Of a stretch of DNA of 64,000 nt, positions 10,886 to 21,359 are shown piece by piece (position 1 is the first letter of the stretch; every line of letters begins with the position of its first letter). A program made the translations under genes and the position numbers. Under the pieces are notes generated by a model that was given only the letters and a program-made list of their open reading frames with translations, was not told where the DNA came from and searched no databases. Origin of the DNA: Panopea generosa (Eukaryota; Mollusca; Bivalvia; Adapedonta; Hiatellidae); assembly GCA_029582155.1 (NCBI GenBank), contig CM055903.1, positions 39,559,353 to 39,623,352 of the forward strand. The letters run 5' to 3'.

Positions 10886-11980
10886 ATGGAGCGAATGTGA
10901 GTTTTTTGCCTTTTAGTTGGATAGATGCTTTTGTCATGTAATTCTATTAGACATAATGTGTATAGTGTTAAGTGTTATAAGCTGTCGTTAGTTTTTATAC
11001 TGCACTGTGTTTGTCTCACATAGCTCCGTTGTGTGTATTGTCAGTGTTGTTGAATTTTTTTGTTGCATTCAATATTTAATTCTTCGTATTATGACAAGTT
11101 CAATTTATCATGCTTTCTTTTTATTGAAAAAATGTGTGTCTTTGAACCAACAGGCAATCATCACCTGTGTCAATACTTGCGAGTCTGCGTATCACCAGGC
11201 AACCCCTGTGTTTACAAGTAGCAACCGGACTACCTCTGTAGAGTTTCTAGGGTTACCTCAGATGTATGTGTGCCATCTCGTGTCTCGAACTATTTTTGTG
11301 ATACCGATAATCAAGCGGACACAGCACTTATGGACTAATTATGTGTTACCCTGGCCCCCAGAGCAGGACATAGCGGAGGGAAGCGAGGTTACAGTGCCAG
11401 GCTCTTGCCGAGCATTGCCGAAGGGAGAGCGAGAGTTTTACTTCGCGCTAAAATAGCCGGGATTATAGCAGTGCGCCCTTTCTTTAACTGGCCATGTCAT
11501 ATAATTACTGTCTGAAGTTACTTGCGATTTACCTGCCCTTGAATTGTCTAAATTTACTGATTTGATCTTGCATACGCGGTAGTACTATCATTTTTAACGG
11601 ATATTAACCAAACTTACACAGTAGTTATATAACCATAAGCGGTCCATTAAAGGAGGCTTGTGGCAGGGCTTTAACCAACATAATGTTCCTGCAGCGCAGG
11701 GCCTGGGTCTATACAGAGAAAGGTTAAAGTCCCCGCTACGACCGTGTCTGGGGAGGGTAAGGGTTGCACTTGACTGGCGCGTTATGATATCATTAACAAA
11801 TAACTGATAATTATATTATAATTATTTAGTTTGTGCGACGTATGTCTGTTTTGTGACGTTTGCTAAAACAATAAAACTATTTGCGGGAAAGTAAATTTAC
11901 ATTTAAGCATCGGAATGGTGTGCACCATCAACGAGAAATAATTCCGAAAAATGGCGCACTTGGCCGAGAATGATTTGTTA
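10886..11980. other. Unassigned region with a 149-codon open frame and a GC-richer islet
   Basis: An open frame runs 11007-11456 on the plus strand (149 codons). Its first part is AT-rich and its end falls in a GC-richer islet (about 11340-11460), so base composition is uneven within one supposed protein. I recognise no domain, signal peptide or homologue in it. It is left unannotated as a CDS. A second GC-richer patch lies at about 11640-11780. Confidence 0.4.
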
Positions 11981-12083
11981 GCCAGTCGGACCAATTGGAA
12001 CACCGCTCGGCCATTTTCCTCTATGTGCGAAATAACGTACATAGGCGAAAATGGCCGAGCGAAGTTCCGATTGTCAGTCGGCG
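11981..12083. repeat. Imperfect long hairpin (inverted repeat)
   Basis: The left arm 11981-12028 contains GCCAGTCGGACCAATTGGAA and CGCTCGGCCATTTTC. The right arm 12035-12083 is its imperfect reverse complement (GAAAATGGCCGAGCG, then TTCCGATTGTCAGTCGGC). The inner ~26 bp pair best, around a loop of about 6 nt. It could be a small foldback transposon remnant or a palindromic regulatory element. No target-site duplication was seen. Confidence 0.75.
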
Positions 12084-12929
12084 ACAGGGTATCGGTGTGA
12101 AAAAATAAACACTCAGACGCAATCGGACTTTGTGGTGAAGTCAATTATTCGAATGAGTGACGAAATTGGCAAAGTATGCAGACGGTCAAACTTTTACTAT
12201 CATTTTATCGATAAAACGATCACTTTAACGATTGTCTGCAGACATTGAAAGATCATACCCATTGAGCAGGAGACAAACTACGATTTATACGTCCGTTAAC
12301 ATCATTCAAATAAGTACAAAACTTTTCGAAAACAGCTCACTGGAATCTTTACAGAAGCTCTAAACTCCAGCACTAGATATTTTATCACTATACCAATATT
12401 GATAATCAGAAATTCACACAGAAATGAAACTAAAGCCGGCAATTACCAATTATTTATGGCGTATTTTATTCTCCTCAATGAATCTGTAAGTCAATAAAAC
12501 TATGCATTATCAGTATGCACGATTTCACTACATGACGATCATGAGCCAATGTACACGCGAAACGTCCATTATATCCAAAACTACTTTACAGCAGTTCATT
12601 TCGATTAACGAATTCTCCGTAATCGAGAGTAATTCAGTTTTCTTATTTATCAATGTATCTGATCGGGAATCCCGGTTCAGAATTAAGTTATTACTTTGAT
12701 GAAAAATGTTACGCAATTTTCTCATATTGCATGATCAATAATTTTTTATGAAATTTCAAGATACGAGGTTGCGTATTTTGCTCAAAACTCTTTATTTTCT
12801 TAGATAAGAATACCAAGTTTCATTAATTTCCTCTGAGAGTTCAATGTATACAAGTTAACAGCTTGAGTAATTCTTCATAAATTATAGGTCACGCACGCAT
12901 TTTTTATGTTTCAAGGCAATGCATTTTCC
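12084..12929. other. No feature recognised
   Basis: Overlapping open frames on both strands near 12502-12725 (65 codons each) have no recognisable features. No known repeat was found. Confidence 0.45.
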
Positions 12930-13243
12930 TGACATTTCATGACCATGCATTCTCCTAATATCTAGCGGTCATAAATTTTCCTGATATTTCATGGTCATGC
13001 ATTCTCCTATTATTTCACGGTCATGTGTTTTCTTGATATTTCAAGTACACACACTGTTCTGTTATTCTGTCATTGCTATTATTTTTCAAGGACTTGTAAT
13101 TTTTCTGTAATTCCATGATCATGCACTATCCTGATATGTCAATGAGTCCATGCATTCCTTTGATAGTTCAAGGACATGCAATTTTCTGATATCATAAGGC
13201 CAATCAAATGTATGATATTTCAAGGTTTTTCAATTTTCTGATA
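12930..13243. repeat. Degenerate edge of the 26/52-bp satellite
   Basis: About ten diverged ~26-bp monomers resembling TGATATTTCATGGTCATGCA plus TTCTCC. The last ~50 bp (about 13193-13243) is a full 52-bp dimer unit of the main array at 16993-19605, with AAGGCCAATCAAATGTATGA and TTTTCTGATAG. The array is then interrupted by the LINE-derived block. Confidence 0.8.
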
Positions 13244-13784
13244 GTCTTCTTCTTCTTTTTCTTTATCTTTATTTCCTTCTCTTGGGAGATTAATTATTTT
13301 TTTTAGGAACATATATTTTATTGCGAATTGAACATAGTACATCATCATACATTATACAATATACAATCACTACATACGTAAAGTCATTTAACATCAACAG
13401 TTGAATTCTTACCGTAACAGTACTATAGTATATAAACTATAATTCAGAGTATGTAACAAAATATTTGACAATGGTCAATAAATGAAATGAGGATGAACAC
13501 TTTGCTTATTAGTTAACCCTCTTTTTCTAATGTCAAATGCTTTTTAATTATTATAATATCGTTTTATTATGTGAATTGAATAACTCTAAAAACTTCTACA
13601 CAGAAGGTCTTTGATCCCAATAGTTTTTTTTTTTTTTTTCAAATATTTTCGTCAATTGTTAACACAGTGACATATACAAAAGAAGTGAAACTCATCTTCT
13701 ATATCACTTAAATTGCAACATAAGCAATTTATTTAATTTCTTTGGAATTTTATTTCCCTCGCACCGTCCAGTTTGCATTCTAAG
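13244..13784 (-). pseudogene. 3' end of a LINE (non-LTR retrotransposon): ORF2 C-terminus and 3' UTR, decayed
   Basis: Read on the minus strand, 13784-13737 encodes LSVHQLRMQTGRCEGNKIPK. After a one-base frameshift, CLCCNLSDIEDEFHF and further Cys/His residues follow. This matches the known C-terminal signature of non-LTR reverse transcriptases of CR1/Jockey-like type: an LRxETGR-like phrase, an IP phrase, then a CCHC-like zinc knuckle with the (I)EDExHF motif. A 3' UTR and a GAAGAAGA-rich tail follow, ending at 13244. The frameshift shows the copy is dead. Family assignment is inference; the LINE character is well supported by motif order. Confidence 0.75.
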
Positions 13785-16700
13785 TTGATGAACCGATAGT
13801 CTCAGTCTAGTATAAACTAATCTAAGTGGATGAGCAGATAGTCTCAATCTAGTATAAACTAATCTAAGTGGATGAATGTATAGTCTCAATCTAGTATAAA
13901 CCTATCTCTAGTGGATGAACCGATAGTCTCAATCTAGTATAAACTAATCTACGTGGATGAACATATTATAGTCTCAGTCTAGTATAAACTAATCTGAGTG
14001 GATGAACCGATAGTCTCAATCTAATATAAACCTATCTCTAGTGGATGAACCGATAGTCTCAATCTAGTATAAACTTATCTAAGTGTATGAACACATAGTC
14101 TCAATCTAGTATAAACTAATCTAAGTGGATGAACATATTATAGTCTCAGTCTAGTATAAACTAATCTGAGTGGATGAACCGATAGTCTCAATCTAATATA
14201 AACCTATCTCTAGTGAATGAACCGATAGTCTCAATCTAGTATAAACTAATCTAAGTGGATGAACATATTATAGTCTCAGTCTAGTATAAACTAATCTGAG
14301 TGGATGAACCGATAGTCTCAATCTAGTATAAACTAATCTAAGTGGATGAACATATTATAGTCTCAGTCTAGTATAAACTAATCTGAGTGGATGAACCGAT
14401 AGTCTCAATCTAATATAAACCTATCTCTAATGGATAAACCGATAGTCTCAATCTAGTATAAATTAATTTAGGTGGATGAACAGAAAGTCTCAATCTAGTA
14501 TAAACTAATCTAAGTGATGAGCAGATAGTCTCAATCTAGTATAAACTAATCTAAGTGAATGAACATATTATAGTCTCAGTCTAGTATAAACTAATCTAAG
14601 TGGATGAACATATAGTCTCAGTCTAGTATAAACCAATCTTATAGGATAAACAGATAGTCTCAGTCTAGTATAAACTAATCTAAATGTATGAACATATAGT
14701 CTCAATCTAGTATAAACTTATCTCTAGTGGATGAACCGATAGTCTCAATCTAGTATTAACTAATCTAAGTGGATGAACCGATAGTCTCAATCTAGTATTA
14801 ACTAATCTAAGTGGATGAACATATAGTCTCAATCTAGTATTAACTAATCTAAGTGGATGAACATATAGTCTCAATCTAGTATTAACTAATCTAAGTGGAT
14901 GAACATATAGTCTCAGTCTAGTATAAACTAATCAAAGTGTATGAACATATAGTCTCAATCTAGTATTAACTGATCTCTAGTGGATAAACATATAGTCTCA
15001 GTCTAGTATAAACTAATCTAAGTGGATGAACCGATAGTCTCAGTCTAGTATTAACTTATCTAAGTGGATGAACATAAAGTCTCAATCTAGTATAAACTTA
15101 TCTAAATGGATGAACATAAAGTCTCAGTCTAGTATTAACTAATCTAAGTGGATGAACATATAGTCTCAGTCTAGTATAAACTAATCTAAGTGGATAAACC
15201 GATAGTCTCAATCTAGTATCAACTAATCTAAGTTGATGAATATATATTCTCAGTCTAGTATAAACTAATCTAAGTGTATGAACATATAGTCTCAATCTAG
15301 TATAAACTAATCTAAGTGGATGAACATATAGTCTCAGTCTAGTATAAACTAATCTAAGTGTGTGAACATATAGTCTCAATCTAGTATTAACTAATCTCTA
15401 GTGGATGAACCGATAGTCTCAATCTAGTACAAACTAATCTAAGTGGATGATCCGATAGTCTCAGTTTAGTATTAACTAATCTAAGTGGATGAACATATAA
15501 TCTCAGTCTAGTATAAACTAATCTAAGTGGATGAACATATAGTCTCAGTCTAGTATTAACTAATCTACGTGGATGAACATATAGTCTCAGTCTAGTATAA
15601 ACTAATCTAAGTGGATGAATATAATGTCTTAAGCTAGTATAAACTAATCTAAGTGGATGAACATATAGTCTCAATCTAGTTTAAACTAATCTAAGTGGAT
15701 GAACCGATATTCTCAGTCTAGTATCAAATAATTTAAGTGGGTGAACATATAGTCTCAGTGTAGTATAAACTAATCTAAGTGGATGAACCGATAGTCCAAG
15801 TCTAGTATAAACTAATATAAGTGGATGAACCGATAGTCTCAGTCTAGTATAAATTAATCTAAGTGGATGAACCGATAGTCTCAGTCTAGTATAAACTAAT
15901 TTAAGTGGATGAATGTATAGTGTCAATCTAGTATAAACAAATCTAAGTGGATGAACCGATAGTCTCAATCTAGTATAAACTAATCTAAGTGGATGAACCG
16001 ATAGTCTCAATCTAGTATAAACTAATATAAGTGGATGAACCGATAGTCTCAGTCTAGTATAAACTAATCTAAGTGGATGAATATATAGTCTCAATCTAGT
16101 ATAAACTAATCTAAGTGGATGAACCGATAGTCTCAATCTAGTATAAACTAATCTAAGTGGATGAACCGATAGTCTCAGTCTAGTATAAACTTATCTCTAG
16201 TGGATGAACCGATAGTCTCAATCTAGTATAAACTATTCTAAGTGGATGAGCAGATAGTCTCAGTCTAGTATAAATTAATCTAAGTGGATGAACCGATAGT
16301 CTCAATCTAATATAAACTTATCTCTAGTGGATTAACCGATAGTCTCAATCTAGTATAAACTAATCTCAGTGGATGAGCAGATAGTCTCAATCTAGTATAA
16401 ACTGATCTAAGTGGATTAACCGATAGTCTCAATCTAGTATAAACTAATCTAAGTGGATGAACCGATAGTCTCAATCTAGTATAAACTAATCTAAGTGGAT
16501 GAATATATAGTCTCAATCTAGTATAAACTAATCTAAGTGGATGAACCGAAAGTCTCAATCTAGTATAAACTAATCTAAGTGGATGAACCGATAGTCTCAG
16601 TCTAGTATAAACTAATCTAAGTGGATGAATATATAGTCTCAATCTAATATAAACTAATCTAAGTGGATGAACAGATAGTCTCAGTCTAGTATAAACTAAT

Positions 16701-16796
16701 CTAAGTGGATGAATATATAGTCTCAATCTAATATAAACCTATCTCTAGTGGAATAACCGATAGTCTCAATCTAGTATAAACTAATATAAGACGACA
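13785..16796 (-). repeat. LINE-coding-derived 42-bp minisatellite, about 71 copies
   Basis: Tandem units of 42 bp, plus-strand core AGTCTCAATCTAGTATAAAC then TAATCTAAGTGGATGAACCG AT. On the minus strand each unit is 14 codons and reads RLRLSVHPLRLVYT. The unit abutting the LINE C-terminus reads LSVHQLRMQTGR, so the array joins the LINE reading frame. The phrase TRLRLSxHxLRxETGR is typical of LINE ORF2 just before the zinc knuckle, so the unit is read as an amplified piece of that coding region. Minus-strand frames of 93-151 codons are broken by stops and indels. Variants include units with a 3-bp TAT insertion and CTATCTCTAGTGG versions. Confidence 0.85.
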
Positions 16797-16992
16797 GGGC
16801 AACATATCCTGGTCATTCTTATACTTGATTTTTTCATACGTTTATAATTTTCGAGACTTCTTTATACTGAACATAACCACTGCTGAATGAATATATCATC
16901 AATTGTTTGTTTTTTCAAAACAGTAGGAATTTACAAAACGATTATTCTGAAATGCGTTAGTGAACCCATACTCATTCAACATGGTTTTGATA
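16797..16992 (-). pseudogene. Upstream fragment of the same LINE ORF2, 5'-truncated
   Basis: On the minus strand the sequence encodes, with frameshifts and stops, LNEYGFTNAFQNNRFVNSYC, then TIDDIFIQQWLCSV, then DQDMLPCRLILVYTRLRL, which leads into the array. This order (LNxYGF, a tryptophan-containing stretch, then LPxR..xxTRLRLS) is what precedes the zinc knuckle in many LINE ORF2 proteins. The 5' truncation point is near 16992, where the satellite resumes. It supports the array being internal to one LINE insertion. Confidence 0.6.
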
Positions 16993-19605
16993 CCCAGAGG
17001 CCAAGCAAATGTATGATATTTCAAGTTTATGCAACTTTCTGATAGTGCAAGGCCAGGTAAATGTATGATATTTCAAGCTTAAGCAACTGTCTGATAGTGC
17101 AAGGCCAAGCCAAGAAAATGTATGATATTTCAAGCTTATGCAATTTTCCGATAGTGCAAGACCAATCAAATGTATGATATTTCAAGCTTATGCAACTTTC
17201 TGATAGTGCAAGGCCAAGCAAATGTACGATACTTCCAGGTTTTACAATTTTCTGATAGTGCAAGGCCAAGCAAATGTATGATATTTCAAGCTAATGCAAT
17301 TTTCTGATAGTGCAAGGCCAAGCAAATGTATGATATTTCAAGGTTTTGCAATTTTCTGATAGAATAAGGCCAAGCAAATGTATGATATTTCAAGGTTTTA
17401 CAATTTTCTGATAGAATAAGGCCAAGCAAATGTATGATACTTCAAGGTTTTACAATTTTCTGATAGTGCAAGGCCAAGCAAATGTATGATATTTCAAGGT
17501 TTTGCAATTTTCTGATAGTGCAAGGCCAAGCAAATGTATGATATTTTAAGGTTTTACAGTTTTCTGATAGTGCAAGGCCAAGCAAATGTATGATATTTCA
17601 AGGTTTTACAATTTTCTGATATAATAAGGCCAAGCAAATGTATGATATTTCAAGGTTTTGCAATTTTCTGATAGTGCAAGGCCAAGCAAATGTATGATAT
17701 TTCAATGTTTTACAATTTTCTGATAGTGCAAGGCCAAGCAAATGTATGATATTTCAAGCTTATGAAATTTTCTGATAGTGCAAGGCCAAGCAAATGTATG
17801 ATATTTCAAGCTTATGCATTTTTCTGATAGTGCAAGGCCAAGAAAATGTATGATATTTCAAGCTAATGCAATTTTCTGATAGTGCAAGGCCAAGCAAATG
17901 TATGATATTTCCAGGTTTTACAATTTTCCTGATAGTGCAAGGCCAAGCAAATGTATGATATTTCAAGGTTTTACAATTTTCTGATAGTGCAAGGCCAAGA
18001 AAATGTATGATATTTCAAGGTTTTACAATTTTCTGATAGTGCAAGACCAAGCAAATGTATGATATTTCAAGCTTATGCAATTTTCTGATAGTGCAAGGCC
18101 AAGAAAATGTATGATATTTCAAGCTTATGCAAATTTCTGATAGTGCAAGGCCAAGCAAATGTATGATATTTCCAGGTTTTACAATTTTCTGATAGTGCAA
18201 GGCCAAGCAAATGTATGATATTTCAAGCTTATGCAATTTTCTGATAGTGCAAGGCCAAGAAAATGTATGATATTTCAAGGTTTTGCAATTTTCTGATAGT
18301 GCAAGGCCAAGCAAATGTATGATATTTCAAGCTTATGAATTTTTCTGATAGTGCAAGGCCAAGCAAATGTATGCTATTTCAAGCTTATGCAATTTTCTGA
18401 TAGTGCAAGGCCAAGAAAATGTATGATATTTCAAGCTTATGCAATTTTCTGATACTGCAAGGCCATGCAAATGTATGATATTTCAAGCTTATGCAATTTT
18501 CTGATAGTGCAAGGCCAAGCAAATGTATGATATTTCAAGCTTATGCAATTTTCTGATAGTGCAAGGCCAAGCAAATGTATGATATTTCAAGCTTATGAAA
18601 TTTTCTGATAGTGCAAGGCCAAGCAAATGTATGATATTTCAAGCTGATGCAATTTTCTGATAGTGCAAGGCCAAGCAAATATATGATATTTCAAGCTGAT
18701 GAAATTTTCTGATAGTGCAAGGCCAAGCAAATGTATGATATTTCCAGGTTTTACAATTTTCTGATAGTGCAAGGCCAAGCAAATGTATGATATTTCAAGC
18801 TTATGCAATTTTCTGATAGTGCAAGGCCAAGCAAATGTATGATATTTCAAAGTTTTGCAATTTTCTGATAGTGTAAGGCCAAGAAAATGTATGATTTTCA
18901 AGGTTATACAATTTTCTGATAGTGCAAGGCCAAGCAAATGTATGATATTTCAAGGTTTTGCAATTTTCTGATAGTGCAAGGCAAAGAAAATGTATGATAT
19001 TTCCAGGGTTTGCAATTTTTTGATAGTGCAATTCCGAGCAAATATTTGATAGTTTAAGCTTATGCAACTTTCTGATAGTGCAAGGCCAAGCAAATGTACG
19101 ATATTTCCAGGTTTTACAATTTTCTGATAGTGCAAGGCCAAGCAAATGTATGATATTTCAAGCTCATGCAATTTTCTAATATTGCAAGGCCAAGCAAATG
19201 TATGATATTTCAAGCTTATGCAATTTTCTGATAGTGCAAGGCCAAGCAAATGTATGATATTTTAAGGTTATGCAATTTTCTAATATTGCAAGGCCAAACG
19301 AATGTATGATATTTCAAGGTTTTGCAATTTAATTTCTGATAGTGCAAGGCCAAGCAAATATATGATATTTTAAGGTTATGCAATTTTCTGATAGTGCAAG
19401 GGCAAGCAAATGTATAATATTTCAAGCTTATGCAATTTTCCAATATTGCAAAGCCAAACGAATGTATGATATTTCAAGGTTTTGCAATTTAATTTCTGAT
19501 AGTGCAAGGCCAAGCAAATGTATGATATTTCAAGCTTATGCAATTTTCTAATATTGCATGGCCAAACGAATGTATGCTATTTCAAGGTTTTGCAATTTTA
19601 ATTTG
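16993..19605. repeat. 52-bp satellite (dimer of 26 bp), about 50 copies
   Basis: Units of 52 bp: GCAAGGCCAAGCAAATGTAT, GATATTTCAAGCTTATGCAA, TTTTCTGATAGT. The two halves align with each other (TGATAGTGCAAGGCCAAGCA versus TGATATTTCAAGCTTATGCA), so the unit is a dimer of an ancestral 26-bp monomer. Two main variants alternate irregularly: GCTTATGCAATTTTC and GGTTTTACAATTTTC. Copies decay toward the right end (TAATATTGCA, insertion of TTAAT). Minus-strand frames of 65-114 codons are artefacts. Confidence 0.93.
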
Positions 19606-19845
19606 ATGTCACCATCGTGTAGATATTACATTTCAGAAATAGTATGTGCCCCTTTAAAGCGGCATAACAAGTACCTAAAGATGTTTATTTTATAAACAAA
19701 TAAACAATATATTTTATGAATGACAAATATTTTCGTGAGTTTTCAAGTTGTGGATTTATAACAGCCGATACCTTTCTTAACGTGAAGAAATTGTGTTTTA
19801 AATCACTGATTCTTATATGCAATCGGCAGGCAATTCATTCATGTA
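19606..19845. other. No feature recognised
   Basis: Short AT-rich spacer between the satellite and a MITE. Confidence 0.5.
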
Positions 19846-19849
19846 TTAA

Positions 19850-20362
19850 AGGGAATACATCAGATTATTTTTTTTAAAATTATAAAATTGGCTAAAAACA
19901 TTTTTTTTCCAGTATATCATGCCTACATATACTCCCTGACCCTGTATTGCCAAAAATATATCCATTTAAACATGTCTTTACTTGGGCTACACGTCTAGGT
20001 AAGACTAAAATATATTTCCCACTTAAAATGGCAATATATTTTGTGACATATTAAATGAGTCACGTGATTTTATTTTGGTTTCAATTTGATCACATAGTAA
20101 ACTTGTTTCATCTTAGAAACAGTCAGAACGACGATGTAAAGGTCGTCGAACAGTATTTTAAGTGCTGTCTATTTTTAGAATGGAAATTTCGTTTCAAGTT
20201 TACCACTCCAATTTACATATCGAATTTATCACGTATTGATGGATTTGGCATTCTAAACTATTTAGTTTATATTTATTAATGATAATGAGATGATTTTATC
20301 CATTTTGATATTTGTTTTATTTATTAAGACATTTATAGTGTTTTTATTATGAAACATTCCCT
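19850..20362. mobile_element. MITE with TTAA flanks, copy 1
   Basis: Left end AGGGAATACATCA and right end (reverse complement) AGGGAATGTTTCA, each directly flanked by TTAA (19846-19849 and 20363-20366). The interior shares phrases with a second copy at 40721-41058: ATACTCCCTGAC, ACTTGGG.TACAC and GGTAAGACTAAAATA. No transposase is present. TTAA duplication suggests piggyBac-type mobilisation, although the end sequence is not the usual CCY start. Confidence 0.7.
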
Positions 20363-20366
20363 TTAA

Positions 20367-21150
20367 AGGGAACATCAATGATGTACGTCAGGGAAAAGTC
20401 AAAGTATTTTATCATCTTTAGCGTTTCTTCCGATGATAAGTCGTGATGGAGAACGCCTGCAGAATAAACCGAAACGTGTGATAACATTTTATTTATATCA
20501 CAACATTGTTGTAACCTGCAAAAATTTAATTTCCTGTTGGTGCGTCGTTTACGGCATATTCGGTTCAAAACAACGCATATTGTGTACAGGCTACACCAAA
20601 TTATGGGTAAGCAACGTAGTTTTGCAATTAGCTCCGAGTTTAAGCATGTTTATTGTCGGCCATAATCGTTTTAGATTTGTGAAACTTTCGACCTCTTAGG
20701 AAATGTAGAAACCCAAATTGAAAATGGCGGTTTTATCAGTCTGGCGGTATGTCGGCAGATGTGAAGATAGAATATAATAGGTATATATGTCTATCACAAT
20801 TGCAGCTTAAACTTCCGTCGCACAGCTTTTGCTTATCATGATTTATTGCACCGTCTTCGTATTGTAATCAATAAATAGTTTTTGGTTTGATAGTGTCAGA
20901 GACATACGATATCGGATCCGTCAATGTCGCTTGTTCGAATTCCACCCGCGTTGTTGTGCTCGAATATAGGACTACCTCGGCGGAGTCCATAGTATGCCGG
21001 AAGTCGCTAGGCTTGTTCAAGTCGTGTGTCTGGCATGCACGATATCCGAGTCTATCACACGAGCTCATTAAATTAATAAACATATTATGGAGTTAAATGA
21101 TATAAGAAATAAGAGTTTGTCGCACCCTCCGTTCATTCGCCCGCCTGTGC
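20367..21150. other. No feature recognised
   Basis: Somewhat more GC-balanced DNA than its surroundings. Open frames at 20433-20699 (88 codons) and 20868-21096 have no recognisable domains. Confidence 0.45.
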
Positions 21151-21168
21151 GCGCGCGTGCGTGCGTGC

Positions 21169-21205
<37 letters not shown>

Positions 21206-21214
21206 TCTCTCTCT

Positions 21215-21309
<95 letters not shown>

Positions 21310-21359
21310 ACGACCGACCGACCGACCGACCGACCGACCGACCGACCGACCGACCGATC
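21151..21359. repeat. Compound microsatellite (GCGT)n-(GT)n-(CT)n-(CGAC)n
   Basis: Blocks in order: GCGT/GT alternating purine-pyrimidine (about 21151-21204), (CT)n about 100 bp with few interruptions (21205-21307), and about ten CGAC units (21308-21356). Ser/Leu-rich and Arg/Glu-rich frames over it are artefacts. Confidence 0.97.

Noticed and set aside
11007..11456. 149-codon open frame as a gene
   Set aside because: No recognisable domain, uneven base composition and no splice or promoter context that I can support.
13704..16726. Minus-strand open frames of 61-151 codons with RLRLSVHPLRLVYT repeats as a host repeat protein
   Set aside because: They are separated by stops and indels and are better explained as an expanded fragment of a dead LINE ORF2.
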